Assembly (NCBI GenBank): GCA_036277635.1
Contig: DASUMP010000187.1
Location: forward strand, 1-18,223
DNA: 18,223 nucleotides
Direction: 5' to 3'
Origin: DASUMP01 sp036277635
GTDB lineage: Bacteria; Actinomycetota; Acidimicrobiia; IMCC26256; PALSA-610
Part shown: piece by piece, positions 6,908-13,124 of the stretch
Position numbering within the stretch: position 1 is the first letter of the stretch
Layout of the letters: every line of letters begins with the position of its first letter
Position numbers and translations under genes: made by a program
The notes under the pieces: generated by a model
What the model saw: the letters and a program-made list of their open reading frames with translations, nothing else
Databases searched by the model: none
What the model was told of the DNA's origin: nothing

Positions 6908-6926
6908 CGGCGACCACGGGTCGCCG
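6908..6926 (+). terminator. Perfect hairpin after the enoyl-CoA hydratase gene, likely terminator
   Basis: CGGCGACC and GGTCGCCG form an 8-bp perfect stem with a 3-nt loop (ACG), beginning 3 nt after the stop codon at 6902-6904. There is no U-tract, as in many actinobacterial stem-only terminators. The murA promoter follows 12 nt later, so a terminator here makes sense. Confidence 0.6.
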
Positions 6927-6938
6927 GTGATCCGGTCG

Positions 6939-6944
6939 TAGGCT
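6939..6944 (+). promoter_or_regulatory. Predicted -10 box (TAGGCT) of murA
   Basis: TAGGCT lies 7 nt before ATG 6952 and downstream of the hairpin at 6908-6926. There is no ribosome-binding site, so murA is probably leaderless. Confidence 0.6.
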
Positions 6945-6951
6945 CGAACCG

Positions 6952-8208
6952 ATGATCCGCTACGTCGTGCGCGCCGGGAACCCGCTCGCGGGCCGGGTGC
7001 AGGTCTCGGGGGCGACGAAGAACGCTGGCCTGAAGCTCATGGCGGCGTCGTTGCTGGCGCAGGGGACGACGACGCTGCGCAACATGTCGCCGGTCGCCGA
7101 CCTCGACGTGATGTGCGAGCTGTTGCGCGCCATCGGCGCGGGCACCGAACGCGATGGCGACGTGGTGACGGTCGACACCGCGGGCCGTCTTCGTCCGGAA
7201 GCGCCCTACGAGCTCGTCTCGCGAATGCGGGCGTCGTTCAACGTGCTCGGGCCGCTGCTCGCCCGGTGCGGCGAAGCGCGCGTCGCGATGCCCGGCGGCG
7301 ACGAGATCGGCAGTCGCAAGATCGACATGCACCTGCGTGGACTCGAACAGCTGGGTGCGCAGGTCCACGTCGAGCACGGCATCATCGAAGCGCGCGCCGA
7401 CCGCCTGTTCGGCTCGCGCCTCGTGCTCGAGTTCCCGAGCGTGGGCGCGACCGAGAACCTCCTCACCGCGTCGGTGCTGGCGAAGGGGACGACGGTCATC
7501 GACAACGCGGCGCGCGAGCCCGAGATCACCGATCTCGCGGCGTTCCTCAACCGGATGGGCGCGCACGTCGTGGGCGCGGGCACGTCCACCATCGAGATCG
7601 AAGGCGTCGACGAGCTCCTGTCGGTCGACTGCGCCGTGATGGGCGACCGCATCGAGGCCGGGACGCTGCTGATGGCGTGCGGCATCGCGGGGGGTGAGAT
7701 CGAGCTGACCGGGACGAGCCTCGAACACCTCGACGTGATCGCGCTGAAGCTCGGCGAGATGGGGATGCGCGTCTCCTCGTCTCCTGACGGTGTGTGGGCG
7801 CGTTGCGACGGTCGATTGCGCGCGGTCGACGTGGCGACCCTTCCGTACCCGGGCTTCGCCACCGACTTCATGCCCCTCGCCGTCGCGCTCCTCGCGGTCG
7901 CCGACGGCACTGCGATCGTGACGGAGAACGTCTACGACGGTCGGCTGCAGTTCGTCGACGAGCTGGCGCGGATGGGCGCCGACGTGCGCACCGACGGACG
8001 CCACGCGATCGTGCGCGGCGTGAGCCGTCTTTCGGGGGCGCCGGTGCGCGCCGCCGACGTGCGCGCCGGCGCCGCGTTGACCGTCGCCGGTCTGGCCGCC
8101 GACGGCGAGACCGTCGTCTACGGGTGCCAGCACGTCGAACGGGGCTACCACGACCTCCCGGCGACGCTGCGCGCGCTGGGCGCCGATGTGCAGCGGATCG
8201 CCGACTGA
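6952..8208 (+). CDS. murA: UDP-N-acetylglucosamine 1-carboxyvinyltransferase, Asp-type (fosfomycin-insensitive form)
   Basis: A 418-residue EPSP-synthase-fold protein of full MurA length. It transfers enolpyruvate from PEP to UDP-GlcNAc, the first committed step of peptidoglycan synthesis, in the cytoplasm. Visible landmarks are Lys23-Asn24 in SGATKNAGLK, Arg93 in SRMRASFNVLG, Asp305 in FATDFMPLAV and Arg397 in VERGYHDLP, which agree with the key residues of E. coli MurA in type and near-identical number. The general-acid Cys115 of E. coli is Asp117 here, in MPGGDEIGSRK. The same Cys-to-Asp change occurs in Mycobacterium tuberculosis and Chlamydia MurA, where it prevents covalent attack by fosfomycin while keeping activity. 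ATG 6952 has a TAGGCT box 7 nt upstream. It lies between an enoyl-CoA hydratase homologue and a NifU-domain gene, outside any mur/dcw cluster. Confidence 0.95.
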   Translation: MIRYVVRAGNPLAGRVQVSGATKNAGLKLMAASLLAQGTTTLRNMSPVADLDVMCELLRAIGAGTERDGDVVTVDTAGRLRPEAPYELVSRMRASFNVLGPLLARCGEARVAMPGGDEIGSRKIDMHLRGLEQLGAQVHVEHGIIEARADRLFGSRLVLEFPSVGATENLLTASVLAKGTTVIDNAAREPEITDLAAFLNRMGAHVVGAGTSTIEIEGVDELLSVDCAVMGDRIEAGTLLMACGIAGGEIELTGTSLEHLDVIALKLGEMGMRVSSSPDGVWARCDGRLRAVDVATLPYPGFATDFMPLAVALLAVADGTAIVTENVYDGRLQFVDELARMGADVRTDGRHAIVRGVSRLSGAPVRAADVRAGAALTVAGLAADGETVVYGCQHVERGYHDLPATLRALGADVQRIAD

Positions 8209-8211
8209 GCC

Positions 8212-8240
8212 CCAGGTCCGGCGGCGGCGGGAACACCTGG
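8212..8240. other. Inverted repeat CCAGGT/ACCTGG after murA
   Basis: CCAGGT (8212-8217) and ACCTGG (8235-8240) form a 6-bp stem with a 17-nt loop just after the murA stop. It could be a weak terminator or attenuator, or an operator, since it overlaps the predicted promoter of the NifU-domain gene. No U-tract is present. Confidence 0.35.
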
Positions 8241-8255
8241 AATACTGGGTGCGTT
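8229..8255 (+). promoter_or_regulatory. Possible ECF-sigma (SigR/SigH-type) promoter of the NifU-domain gene
   Basis: GGGAAC at 8229-8234 is followed after 18 nt by GTT at 8253-8255, matching the GGGAAY-N18-GTT pattern of actinobacterial thiol-stress sigma factors. Transcription would begin about 40 nt before ATG 8305, leaving a leader with a good ribosome-binding site. An alternative housekeeping -10 (AATACT, 8241-8246) lies inside it. GGAAC/GTTCC also form a dyad, so an operator is another reading. Confidence 0.4.
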
Positions 8256-8293
8256 CCGCGAGGGAGATCCTCGTCAACGCTCGGAGCACCCCC

Positions 8294-8299
8294 GGAGGG
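8294..8299 (+). promoter_or_regulatory. Shine-Dalgarno sequence (GGAGGG) of the NifU-domain gene
   Basis: GGAGGG ends 5 nt before ATG 8305. It is one of the few clear ribosome-binding sites in the window and shows that this gene is translated from a leadered mRNA, in contrast with the leaderless murA before it. Confidence 0.75.
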
Positions 8300-8304
8300 A
8301 CTGC

Positions 8305-8547
8305 ATGCTCGACCTGGCCAGCATGGAAGAGGGCATCCTCGACGCGATCGAGGCGATCCGCCCCGCGCTGCAGGCCGACGGCGGCGACATCGTCTATCGC
8401 GGTGTCGACGAAGACGGTGTCGTGCACGTCTCGCTCGTCGGTGCGTGCGGCTCCTGTCCGGTGTCCACGATGACGCTCAAGGCGGGCGTCGAGCGGATCA
8501 TCATGGACCGCGTCCCGGGCGTCACCGAGGTCGTCGCCGACGAGTAG
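8305..8547 (+). CDS. NifU C-terminal-domain (Nfu-type) iron-sulfur cluster carrier
   Basis: An 80-residue protein consisting of a single NifU C-terminal domain. IRPALQADGGDIVYRGV (residues ~18-34) is the family opening, and GACGSCPVSTMTLKAGVER (~46-64) holds the CxxC pair that binds a [4Fe-4S] cluster at a dimer interface. The end, IIMDRVPGVTEVVADE, is also typical. Such carriers move assembled clusters to target enzymes, and Nfu proteins matter most under oxidative stress or iron limitation. There is no A-type or NifU N-terminal scaffold domain, so this is the minimal form. ATG 8305 is fixed by GGAGGG 5 nt upstream. A candidate thiol-stress promoter upstream fits the role. meaB follows 19 nt after the stop. 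Confidence 0.92.
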   Translation: MLDLASMEEGILDAIEAIRPALQADGGDIVYRGVDEDGVVHVSLVGACGSCPVSTMTLKAGVERIIMDRVPGVTEVVADE

Positions 8548-8566
8548 CGGCCGGCCCGGCCCCACC

Positions 8567-9508
8567 ATGCGACCCGATCCCGGCGAGCTCGTGACGCGCG
8601 CCCTGCAAGGTGAGCGGATCGCGATCGCGAAGGTCCTCTCCCTCGTCGAGTCGGGTGGCGCGCCCGCGCAGGACGCGGTGGCGCGGCTCCACCCGCACAC
8701 CGGTACCGCGTGGTCGGTCGGGATCACCGGCGCGCCGGGGGCCGGGAAGTCGACGCTCACCGACAAGCTCGTCGGCGAGATCCGCGCCGACGGCTTCGAG
8801 GTCGGCGTGCTCGCCGTCGACCCGTCGAGCCCCTTCAGCGGCGGCGCGATCCTCGGCGACCGCGTCCGCATGCAGGACCACAGCACCGATCCCGGTGTCT
8901 TCATCCGGTCGATGGCGACGCGCGGTCACCTCGGTGGACTCGCGCTCGCCACCCCGCAGGCGCTGCGGGTGCTCGACGCCGCGGGGAAGCCGTGGATCAT
9001 CGTCGAGACGGTTGGTGTCGGCCAGGTGGAGGTCGACATCGCGCGCTACGCCGACACCACGGTGGTCGTGGTGAACCCAGGGTGGGGCGACGCGGTGCAG
9101 GCCGCGAAGGCGGGGCTGCTCGAGGTCGCCGACGTGTTCGTGGTCAACAAGGCCGACCGTCCGGGTGCCGCCGACGCGGTCCGCGACCTCGACGGGATGC
9201 TCGAGCTCGCCGGGCGCCGGACGTGGCGTCCGCCAGTGGTGCGCGTCGTCGCGACGACGGGCGAGGGCGTGCCCGAGCTCTGGGCGTCCGTGCGCGCCCA
9301 TCGCGAGCACCTCGAATCCGGCGACGGCGTGGTCCGACACCGGCGTGAGCGCCTGCGGGCCGAGCTGCGCACGATCGTCGCCGAGCGCGTGCTCGAACGC
9401 GTCGACGCGATGTGCGCGGGTGCCCCGTTCGAGCGGCTCGTCGACGACGTCGCGGCTCGGCGCACCGACCCGTACGCCGCCGCCGACTCGCTCCTCGCCG
9501 CCCTCTAG
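8567..9508 (+). CDS. meaB: MeaB/ArgK-family GTPase, methylmalonyl-CoA mutase chaperone
   Basis: A 313-residue G3E-family P-loop GTPase. The Walker A motif GAPGAGKS is at 55-62, the MeaB-specific VDPSSPFSGGAILGDRVRM at 84-102, SMATRGHLGG at 115-124, the G3 region ETVGVGQVEVDI at 147-158 and the G4 motif NKAD at 194-197. A C-terminal helical arm for dimerisation follows (~265-313). MeaB gates cofactor loading and protects adenosylcobalamin-dependent methylmalonyl-CoA mutase, and related proteins serve other acyl-CoA mutases. No mutase gene is in the window, so the client must be elsewhere. The gene lies 19 nt after the NifU-domain gene, with an almost purely G/C spacer and no ribosome-binding site, so cotranscription is likely. 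Its TAG stop forms the -10 box of the next gene. Confidence 0.92.
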   Translation: MRPDPGELVTRALQGERIAIAKVLSLVESGGAPAQDAVARLHPHTGTAWSVGITGAPGAGKSTLTDKLVGEIRADGFEVGVLAVDPSSPFSGGAILGDRVRMQDHSTDPGVFIRSMATRGHLGGLALATPQALRVLDAAGKPWIIVETVGVGQVEVDIARYADTTVVVVNPGWGDAVQAAKAGLLEVADVFVVNKADRPGAADAVRDLDGMLELAGRRTWRPPVVRVVATTGEGVPELWASVRAHREHLESGDGVVRHRRERLRAELRTIVAERVLERVDAMCAGAPFERLVDDVAARRTDPYAAADSLLAAL

Positions 9509-9511
9509 TCT
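9506..9511 (+). promoter_or_regulatory. Predicted -10 box (TAGTCT) built on the meaB stop codon
   Basis: The meaB stop TAG (9506-9508) begins TAGTCT, which lies 6 nt before ATG 9518. No Shine-Dalgarno sequence is present. This is the second stop-codon/promoter fusion in the window. Confidence 0.55.
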
Positions 9512-9517
9512 CCGCGC

Positions 9518-10303
9518 ATGAGCGATCCGTCCACCTTCGTCCGACTCGACCGGGACGACGACGGTGTCGTCGTCGTCACCCTCGATCGTCCTCCGATGAA
9601 CGCGCTCTCCCAAGCGCTGCTCACGCGGCTCGGCGACGTCGCCGAACAGTTGGCCGCGGATCCGTCGGTGCACGCCGTCGTCGTGGCGGGGGGCGAGAAG
9701 GCGTTCGCCGCCGGCGCCGACATCAGCGAGTTCGGCGACGCCGAGGTCGCGGTCGGCATCGCGGCGACGTTCCGGCGTGCGTTCGATGCCGTCGCCGCGA
9801 TCCCGCGCCCCGTGATCGCGGCCGTGCGCGGCTACGCGCTGGGCGGCGGCTTGGAGCTCGCGCTCGCGTGCGACCTGCGGGTGTTCGGCGACGACGCGCG
9901 CGTCGGTCAGCCCGAGATCCTCCTCGGCATCATCCCCGGCGCTGGCGGCACGCAACGGCTCGCTCGCCTCCTCGGGCCGGCGCGGGCCAAGGACCTCGTG
10001 TGGAGCGGGCGTCAGGTGCGCGCGGAGGAGGCGCTCGCGATCGGTCTCGCCGACCGCGTCGTGTCGGCGGACGCGGTCGTCGACGAGGCGCGCGCGTGGG
10101 CGGCCATGCTCGCTGCGGGTGCCGTCGTCGCGATGGGTCACGCGAAGCGGGCGATCGACGGCGGACTCGACGGGGCGCTCGCCGACGGCCTCGACCTCGA
10201 AGCGGAGCTGTTCGTCGATGTCTTCCGCAGCGACGACGCCCGCGTCGGTGTGGCGAGCTTCCTCGAGCACGGGCCGGGCCGGGCGCGCTTCACGGGGCGC
10301 TGA
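9518..10303 (+). CDS. Enoyl-CoA hydratase, catalytically complete
   Basis: A 261-residue crotonase of standard length. The CoA/oxyanion segment is KAFAAGADISEF (61-72), and both catalytic glutamates are present: Glu113 in GYALGGGLELALACD and Glu133 in VGQPEILLGIIPGAGGTQRL, matching Glu144 and Glu164 of mitochondrial enoyl-CoA hydratase. It should hydrate 2-trans-enoyl-CoA to 3-hydroxyacyl-CoA in fatty-acid beta-oxidation. The C-terminal helices end in HGPGRARFTGR, typical of short-chain members. ATG 9518 has a TAGTCT box 6 nt upstream. It follows meaB by 9 nt and is convergent with the STAS gene (11-nt gap). It differs from the other crotonase at 6062 in keeping both Glu residues and lacking the Gly/Asp insert. 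Confidence 0.93.
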   Translation: MSDPSTFVRLDRDDDGVVVVTLDRPPMNALSQALLTRLGDVAEQLAADPSVHAVVVAGGEKAFAAGADISEFGDAEVAVGIAATFRRAFDAVAAIPRPVIAAVRGYALGGGLELALACDLRVFGDDARVGQPEILLGIIPGAGGTQRLARLLGPARAKDLVWSGRQVRAEEALAIGLADRVVSADAVVDEARAWAAMLAAGAVVAMGHAKRAIDGGLDGALADGLDLEAELFVDVFRSDDARVGVASFLEHGPGRARFTGR

Positions 10304-10314
10304 CGCGGGCGGGT

Positions 10315-10653
10315 CTACGAGGGCGCGGCCGCCCGGGCGAGTGCGCGGTCGAGGCCCGCGGCCCGTAGGCGCGTCTCGAGCCACGGCGGAGCGGCGACGA
10401 ACTCGATCACCTTGCCGCACGTCTCCACGTAGGCGAGGGCGCCGACGATCACGTCGACGCCGGCCTCGTCGCACGCGCTGACCTCGGCGAGGTCGACGGT
10501 GATCGCGGTGCACCCCTGGAAGTAGGTGTCGGAGAGCACGGCCGCGAACAGGCTCGACGTCGTCGCGTCGAGATCGCCGGTCGGTTGCACCCTCGCCGAT
10601 TCCTCCCCGGTGACCGTGACGACCACCTGGAGGGGACGGCCCCCCTCGTGCAT
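10315..10653 (-). CDS. STAS-domain protein with Glu at the usual phospho-Ser position
   Basis: A 112-residue single STAS domain, similar in size to SpoIIAA/RsbV anti-sigma-factor antagonists. VQPTGDLDATTSSLFAAVL (~22-40) is the first strand-helix unit, and ITVDLAEVSACDEAGVDVIV (51-70) is the core strand, loop and helix. In SpoIIAA the loop reads DSSGL, and the first Ser (Ser58) is phosphorylated by the partner kinase. Here it reads D62-E63-A-G-V, so the phospho-acceptor is Glu63. The protein therefore cannot be switched by Ser phosphorylation at this site and may mimic the phosphorylated state. No anti-sigma kinase or sigma gene is adjacent. ATG 10653 has TAGGGT 7 nt upstream. It is last in the minus-strand run after the LLM oxidoreductase, 33 nt away. 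Confidence 0.8.
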   Translation of the reverse strand: MHEGGRPLQVVVTVTGEESARVQPTGDLDATTSSLFAAVLSDTYFQGCTAITVDLAEVSACDEAGVDVIVGALAYVETCGKVIEFVAAPPWLETRLRAAGLDRALARAAAPS

Positions 10654-10660
10654 GAGCGGG

Positions 10661-10666
10661 ACCCTA
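10661..10666 (-). promoter_or_regulatory. Predicted -10 box (TAGGGT) of the STAS gene
   Basis: On the minus strand TAGGGT lies 7 nt before ATG 10653, inside the short spacer after the LLM oxidoreductase gene. No ribosome-binding site is visible, so a leaderless transcript is likely. Confidence 0.5.
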
Positions 10667-10686
10667 GCCGGGAGGTGTGACCGATG

Positions 10687-11673
10687 TCACTCCTCGACCG
10701 CGGCCTCCAGGGTGGCGCGGACGGTCTGGCGCCGGTCCTCGCCCCACGGCAGGGCGAACACGATCGGGAGGTCGACACCGGCCGCGGCGTAGGCCCGGAC
10801 CGACCGGCCGACGTGGGCCGCGTCGCCCATGATCTGCACCTCGTCGACGAAGCGATCGCCGATCGCGCCGAGCGCTCCGTCACGGTCGCGCTCGGCCCAC
10901 CGTTCGCGCAACGCGGCGATGTCGTCGGCGTACCCGGCGCGAGCGAAGCTGTCGGCGTAGGCGTCGACGACCGCGTAGGAGAACAGGTCCTTGCGCGCCG
11001 CGTCGGCCCACCGTTCACGGTCGGTGACCGCGCAGTGGACGTACGCGTAGATCGCGGCGTCGCCGCCCTCACGGACGCGTTCGACGCACCACGGCACGAG
11101 CGACGCGGGCAGGTAGTTGAGGAGGACGCCATCGGCGATCTCGCCGGCGAGACGCAGCATCTGCGCGTTGAGCGCGCCGATGACGATCTTCGGTTTGCGC
11201 TCGGTGAGCCGAGCGCCGAGACGGAACCGCTTCACCGAGTAGAAGTCGCCGTCGAACGTGACCGCGTCGCCGGCGAGGCACTCGCGCACGAGGGCGACGT
11301 ACTCGCGCACCTGCGCGAGTGGGCGGTCGCCGTACGGGGCGCCGTGCCACTGACCCGCAACGACCGGCGACGAGATCCCGATCCCGAGGTACACATCGCG
11401 ATCGCCGACGAGCTGTTGCAGCGTCGCGGCGGCCATCGCCGCGAGCGGCGGGGTGCGCAGTTGGAGCGCGAGCACGCCGGTGCCCAGCCCGAGCTGCGTC
11501 GTCGACGCACCGATCGCGCCGAGCAGCGAGAACGCCTCCGCTGCGTTCGCTTCGGCGACCCACGCCGACGCGTACCCGAGTTCGTCGGCGAAGCGGGCCG
11601 TCTCGACCGACAGCGGCGCGCCCAACGTCTGCATCCCCGCGACGCTCATCGCCAACTGGTGCGGTCCCGGCAC
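10687..11673 (-). CDS. LLM-class (luciferase-like, probably F420-dependent) oxidoreductase
   Basis: A 328-residue bacterial-luciferase-fold (TIM barrel) protein. ETARFADELGYASAWVAEA (~27-45) is the family opening. LGLGTGVLALQLRTPPLAAM (~62-81) holds the conserved G.GV......P..A cofactor-site pattern, DVYLGIGISSPVVAGQWHG follows, and KPKIVIGALNAQMLRLAGE plus ADGVLLNYLP lie in the C-terminal half. Members use reduced F420 or FMN; in actinobacteria, proteins of this type are most often F420-linked, but the cofactor cannot be proved by eye. GTG 11673 is chosen because TAGGGT lies 8 nt upstream; an in-frame ATG at 11649 would remove only eight residues. The -10 box includes the TAG stop of the SRPBCC gene upstream. 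It lies between the SRPBCC and STAS genes on the same strand. Confidence 0.86.
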   Translation of the reverse strand: MPGPHQLAMSVAGMQTLGAPLSVETARFADELGYASAWVAEANAAEAFSLLGAIGASTTQLGLGTGVLALQLRTPPLAAMAAATLQQLVGDRDVYLGIGISSPVVAGQWHGAPYGDRPLAQVREYVALVRECLAGDAVTFDGDFYSVKRFRLGARLTERKPKIVIGALNAQMLRLAGEIADGVLLNYLPASLVPWCVERVREGGDAAIYAYVHCAVTDRERWADAARKDLFSYAVVDAYADSFARAGYADDIAALRERWAERDRDGALGAIGDRFVDEVQIMGDAAHVGRSVRAYAAAGVDLPIVFALPWGEDRRQTVRATLEAAVEE

Positions 11674-11681
11674 GGCGGCGG

Positions 11682-11687
11682 ACCCTA
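11682..11687 (-). promoter_or_regulatory. Predicted -10 box (TAGGGT) built on the SRPBCC gene stop codon
   Basis: On the minus strand the SRPBCC stop TAG (11687-11685) begins TAGGGT, 8 nt before GTG 11673 of the LLM oxidoreductase gene. This is the third stop-codon/promoter fusion in the window. Confidence 0.5.
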
Positions 11688-12125
11688 GTGGCCGTGCTCC
11701 GCAAGCGCGCGCAGTCGTCGGAGGTTGCGGGTCCAGACCCACCGCAGCACCGGGCGACCGACGCGCTCGCCGACGCGCCCGCCCATCCACCACGGGAAGT
11801 GCAGGGTCTCGGCCCAGCAGAACATGGTGCTGTCGGGGGCGACCGGTGTGAGGGTGAACCGACCGGCGCCGGTCACGACACCTTCGTGCACGATGCCCAT
11901 CGTGGAGCCCGGCTCCCATTCGGTGACCCGCATCACGTCGGTGGTGTGGAGGGGACCGACGCGCGTGAGGCACTCGAACGTGGTGCCGACGCCGCGGGTC
12001 TGCTCGGTCGTGAACGTGATGCGCTCGGCGTCGGCCATCCACTCCACGTGACGCTCGATCGGTTCCAGCACGGCCCACAGCCCGGCGGGAGTGCACGCGA
12101 TCGTGGTGCAGACGCGGATGTCCAT
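11685..12125 (-). CDS. SRPBCC-family (START-like, polyketide cyclase/dehydrase-type) protein
   Basis: A 146-residue protein beginning MDIRVCTTIACTPAGLWAVL, the usual START-like opening in which a strand leads to the 'W..l' helix. VEWMADAERITF, TRVGPLHTTDVMRVTEWEPG and AGRFTLTPVAPDSTMFCWAE follow as alternating strands of the helix-grip fold. The C-terminal helix (VGRPVLRWVWTRNLRRLRAL) would close the hydrophobic cavity. The fold binds lipids or other hydrophobic ligands; no ligand or catalytic activity can be deduced. Its ATG (12125-12123) shares one base with the galT TGA stop (TGATG), indicating translational coupling. The coding frame is open far upstream inside galT, but similarity starts at this ATG. 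Its TAG stop is part of the next gene's -10 box. Confidence 0.83.
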   Translation of the reverse strand: MDIRVCTTIACTPAGLWAVLEPIERHVEWMADAERITFTTEQTRGVGTTFECLTRVGPLHTTDVMRVTEWEPGSTMGIVHEGVVTGAGRFTLTPVAPDSTMFCWAETLHFPWWMGGRVGERVGRPVLRWVWTRNLRRLRALAEHGH

Positions 12126-13060
12126 CAGGTCGTGGTGATGGTCGCGGTGCGGAGCTGCTCGGCAGCATCCTCGGGGCGGACCGTCGTGATGTACACGTCG
12201 GTGGTGTGTTCGAAGCCGGCGGTCACGTGCAGACGGGGCGCGATCCGCACGAACCACTGGTACGGCGCGCCGACGGGTCCGCTGTCGAACACGACGTTGT
12301 AGGGCACCGACGCCCCGAGCACACGCTGCAGGCGACGGAGCGCGTCGCCGAGGGCGTCTGCCACTGCGGCGACCGAGGCGTTGTCGGCAGTGTCGAAGCG
12401 CGCGCCCCCGCCGGGTACAGCCACCGTCATCTCGAACGGTCCCCGCGACGCGTACGGGCACCAGATGACCGCGGGTCCGTCGGCGACGATCAGATCGCCG
12501 CGGGCGGCGTCGTCGATCACTCGCCGAAGCACGTCGGGATCGGCGGCGAAGCGTCGGGACACCACGTCGATCGCGGGCGGGACGACGTCGATCGTGATCA
12601 TCTGAGCGTGGGGATGCGCGATCGACGCGCCGGCTTCCGCGCCTCGGTTCATGAACCCCTGAGCGAACGGGAAGCCCTCGTCGAGGTGAGCGTGCAGTCG
12701 GTCGCGCATCACCCGCACCACCTCCCGCGCGTCGCCGGGCGTGAGCTCGGCGAACGACGCTCGGTGGTCGGGTGAGAGCACGAGCACCTCGTGGATGCCG
12801 CGGATGCCCGCGCCCGTGCGCGTCACGATCGGGAACTTGTTGGGGAACACCCGGATGGTCCAGCCCGGTTCGTCGGCCGCGCCGGAGCCGGTGCGGAACG
12901 TCTCGGGTGGTGTCTCGCGCTCGTGGCCCGGGCAGAACGGGCACGCGGCGATCGCGTCGGCGCGTTCCTCGTGGGCGGTGAACGTGTCGGGACGCGCCGC
13001 TCGGCCCGGAGCGACGATCACCAACGTCCCCGTGAGCGGATCGGTCCGCAGCTCCGACAT
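12125..13060 (-). CDS. galT: Galactose-1-phosphate uridylyltransferase (HIT superfamily)
   Basis: A 311-residue GalT-family protein. CPFCPGHE supplies Cys40 and Cys43 of the usual metal site. VFPNKFPIV (71-79) and GIHEVLVLSPDHR (88-100) are conserved uridylyl-binding segments. NRGAEAGASIAHPHAQ (138-153) carries the active-site HPH, where His151 would form the uridylyl-enzyme intermediate. The family exchanges UMP between UDP-glucose and galactose-1-phosphate (Leloir pathway); some bacterial relatives are nucleotide-sugar phosphorylases or adenylyltransferases, so the sugar is not certain. No galK is present, and the epimerase gene across the divergent promoter looks at least as much like a UDP-glucuronate epimerase. 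ATG 13060 has TAGCCT 8 nt upstream. The SRPBCC gene overlaps its stop by one base. Confidence 0.86.
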   Translation of the reverse strand: MSELRTDPLTGTLVIVAPGRAARPDTFTAHEERADAIAACPFCPGHERETPPETFRTGSGAADEPGWTIRVFPNKFPIVTRTGAGIRGIHEVLVLSPDHRASFAELTPGDAREVVRVMRDRLHAHLDEGFPFAQGFMNRGAEAGASIAHPHAQMITIDVVPPAIDVVSRRFAADPDVLRRVIDDAARGDLIVADGPAVIWCPYASRGPFEMTVAVPGGGARFDTADNASVAAVADALGDALRRLQRVLGASVPYNVVFDSGPVGAPYQWFVRIAPRLHVTAGFEHTTDVYITTVRPEDAAEQLRTATITTT

Positions 13061-13068
13061 CTGGTTCG

Positions 13069-13074
13069 AGGCTA
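13069..13074 (-). promoter_or_regulatory. Predicted -10 box (TAGCCT) of galT
   Basis: On the minus strand TAGCCT lies 8 nt before ATG 13060. The opposing lpdA gene uses the identical hexamer on the plus strand 38 bp away. No ribosome-binding site is visible. Confidence 0.55.
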
Positions 13075-13112
13075 TCGGCGCGCGTCGGCACCGGCGCGGC
13101 GAACGTGGGCTC

Positions 13113-13118
13113 TAGCCT
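13113..13118 (+). promoter_or_regulatory. Predicted -10 box (TAGCCT) of the LpdA-like gene
   Basis: TAGCCT lies 6 nt before GTG 13125, which supports this start and a leaderless mRNA. It is divergent from the galT promoter with the same hexamer. Confidence 0.55.
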
Positions 13119-13124
13119 GGCCGC

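Noticed and set aside
6439..8904. Long minus-strand open frame of 821 codons opposite a crotonase gene, murA, the NifU-domain gene and meaB
   Set aside because: It is antisense to four firmly identified genes, has no family similarity and is explained by high third-position GC, which removes stops from opposing frames.
8522..10513. Minus-strand open frame of 663 codons opposite meaB and the second enoyl-CoA hydratase
   Set aside because: Shadow of two well-supported genes; composition is Arg/Asp/His-rich and without domain motifs.
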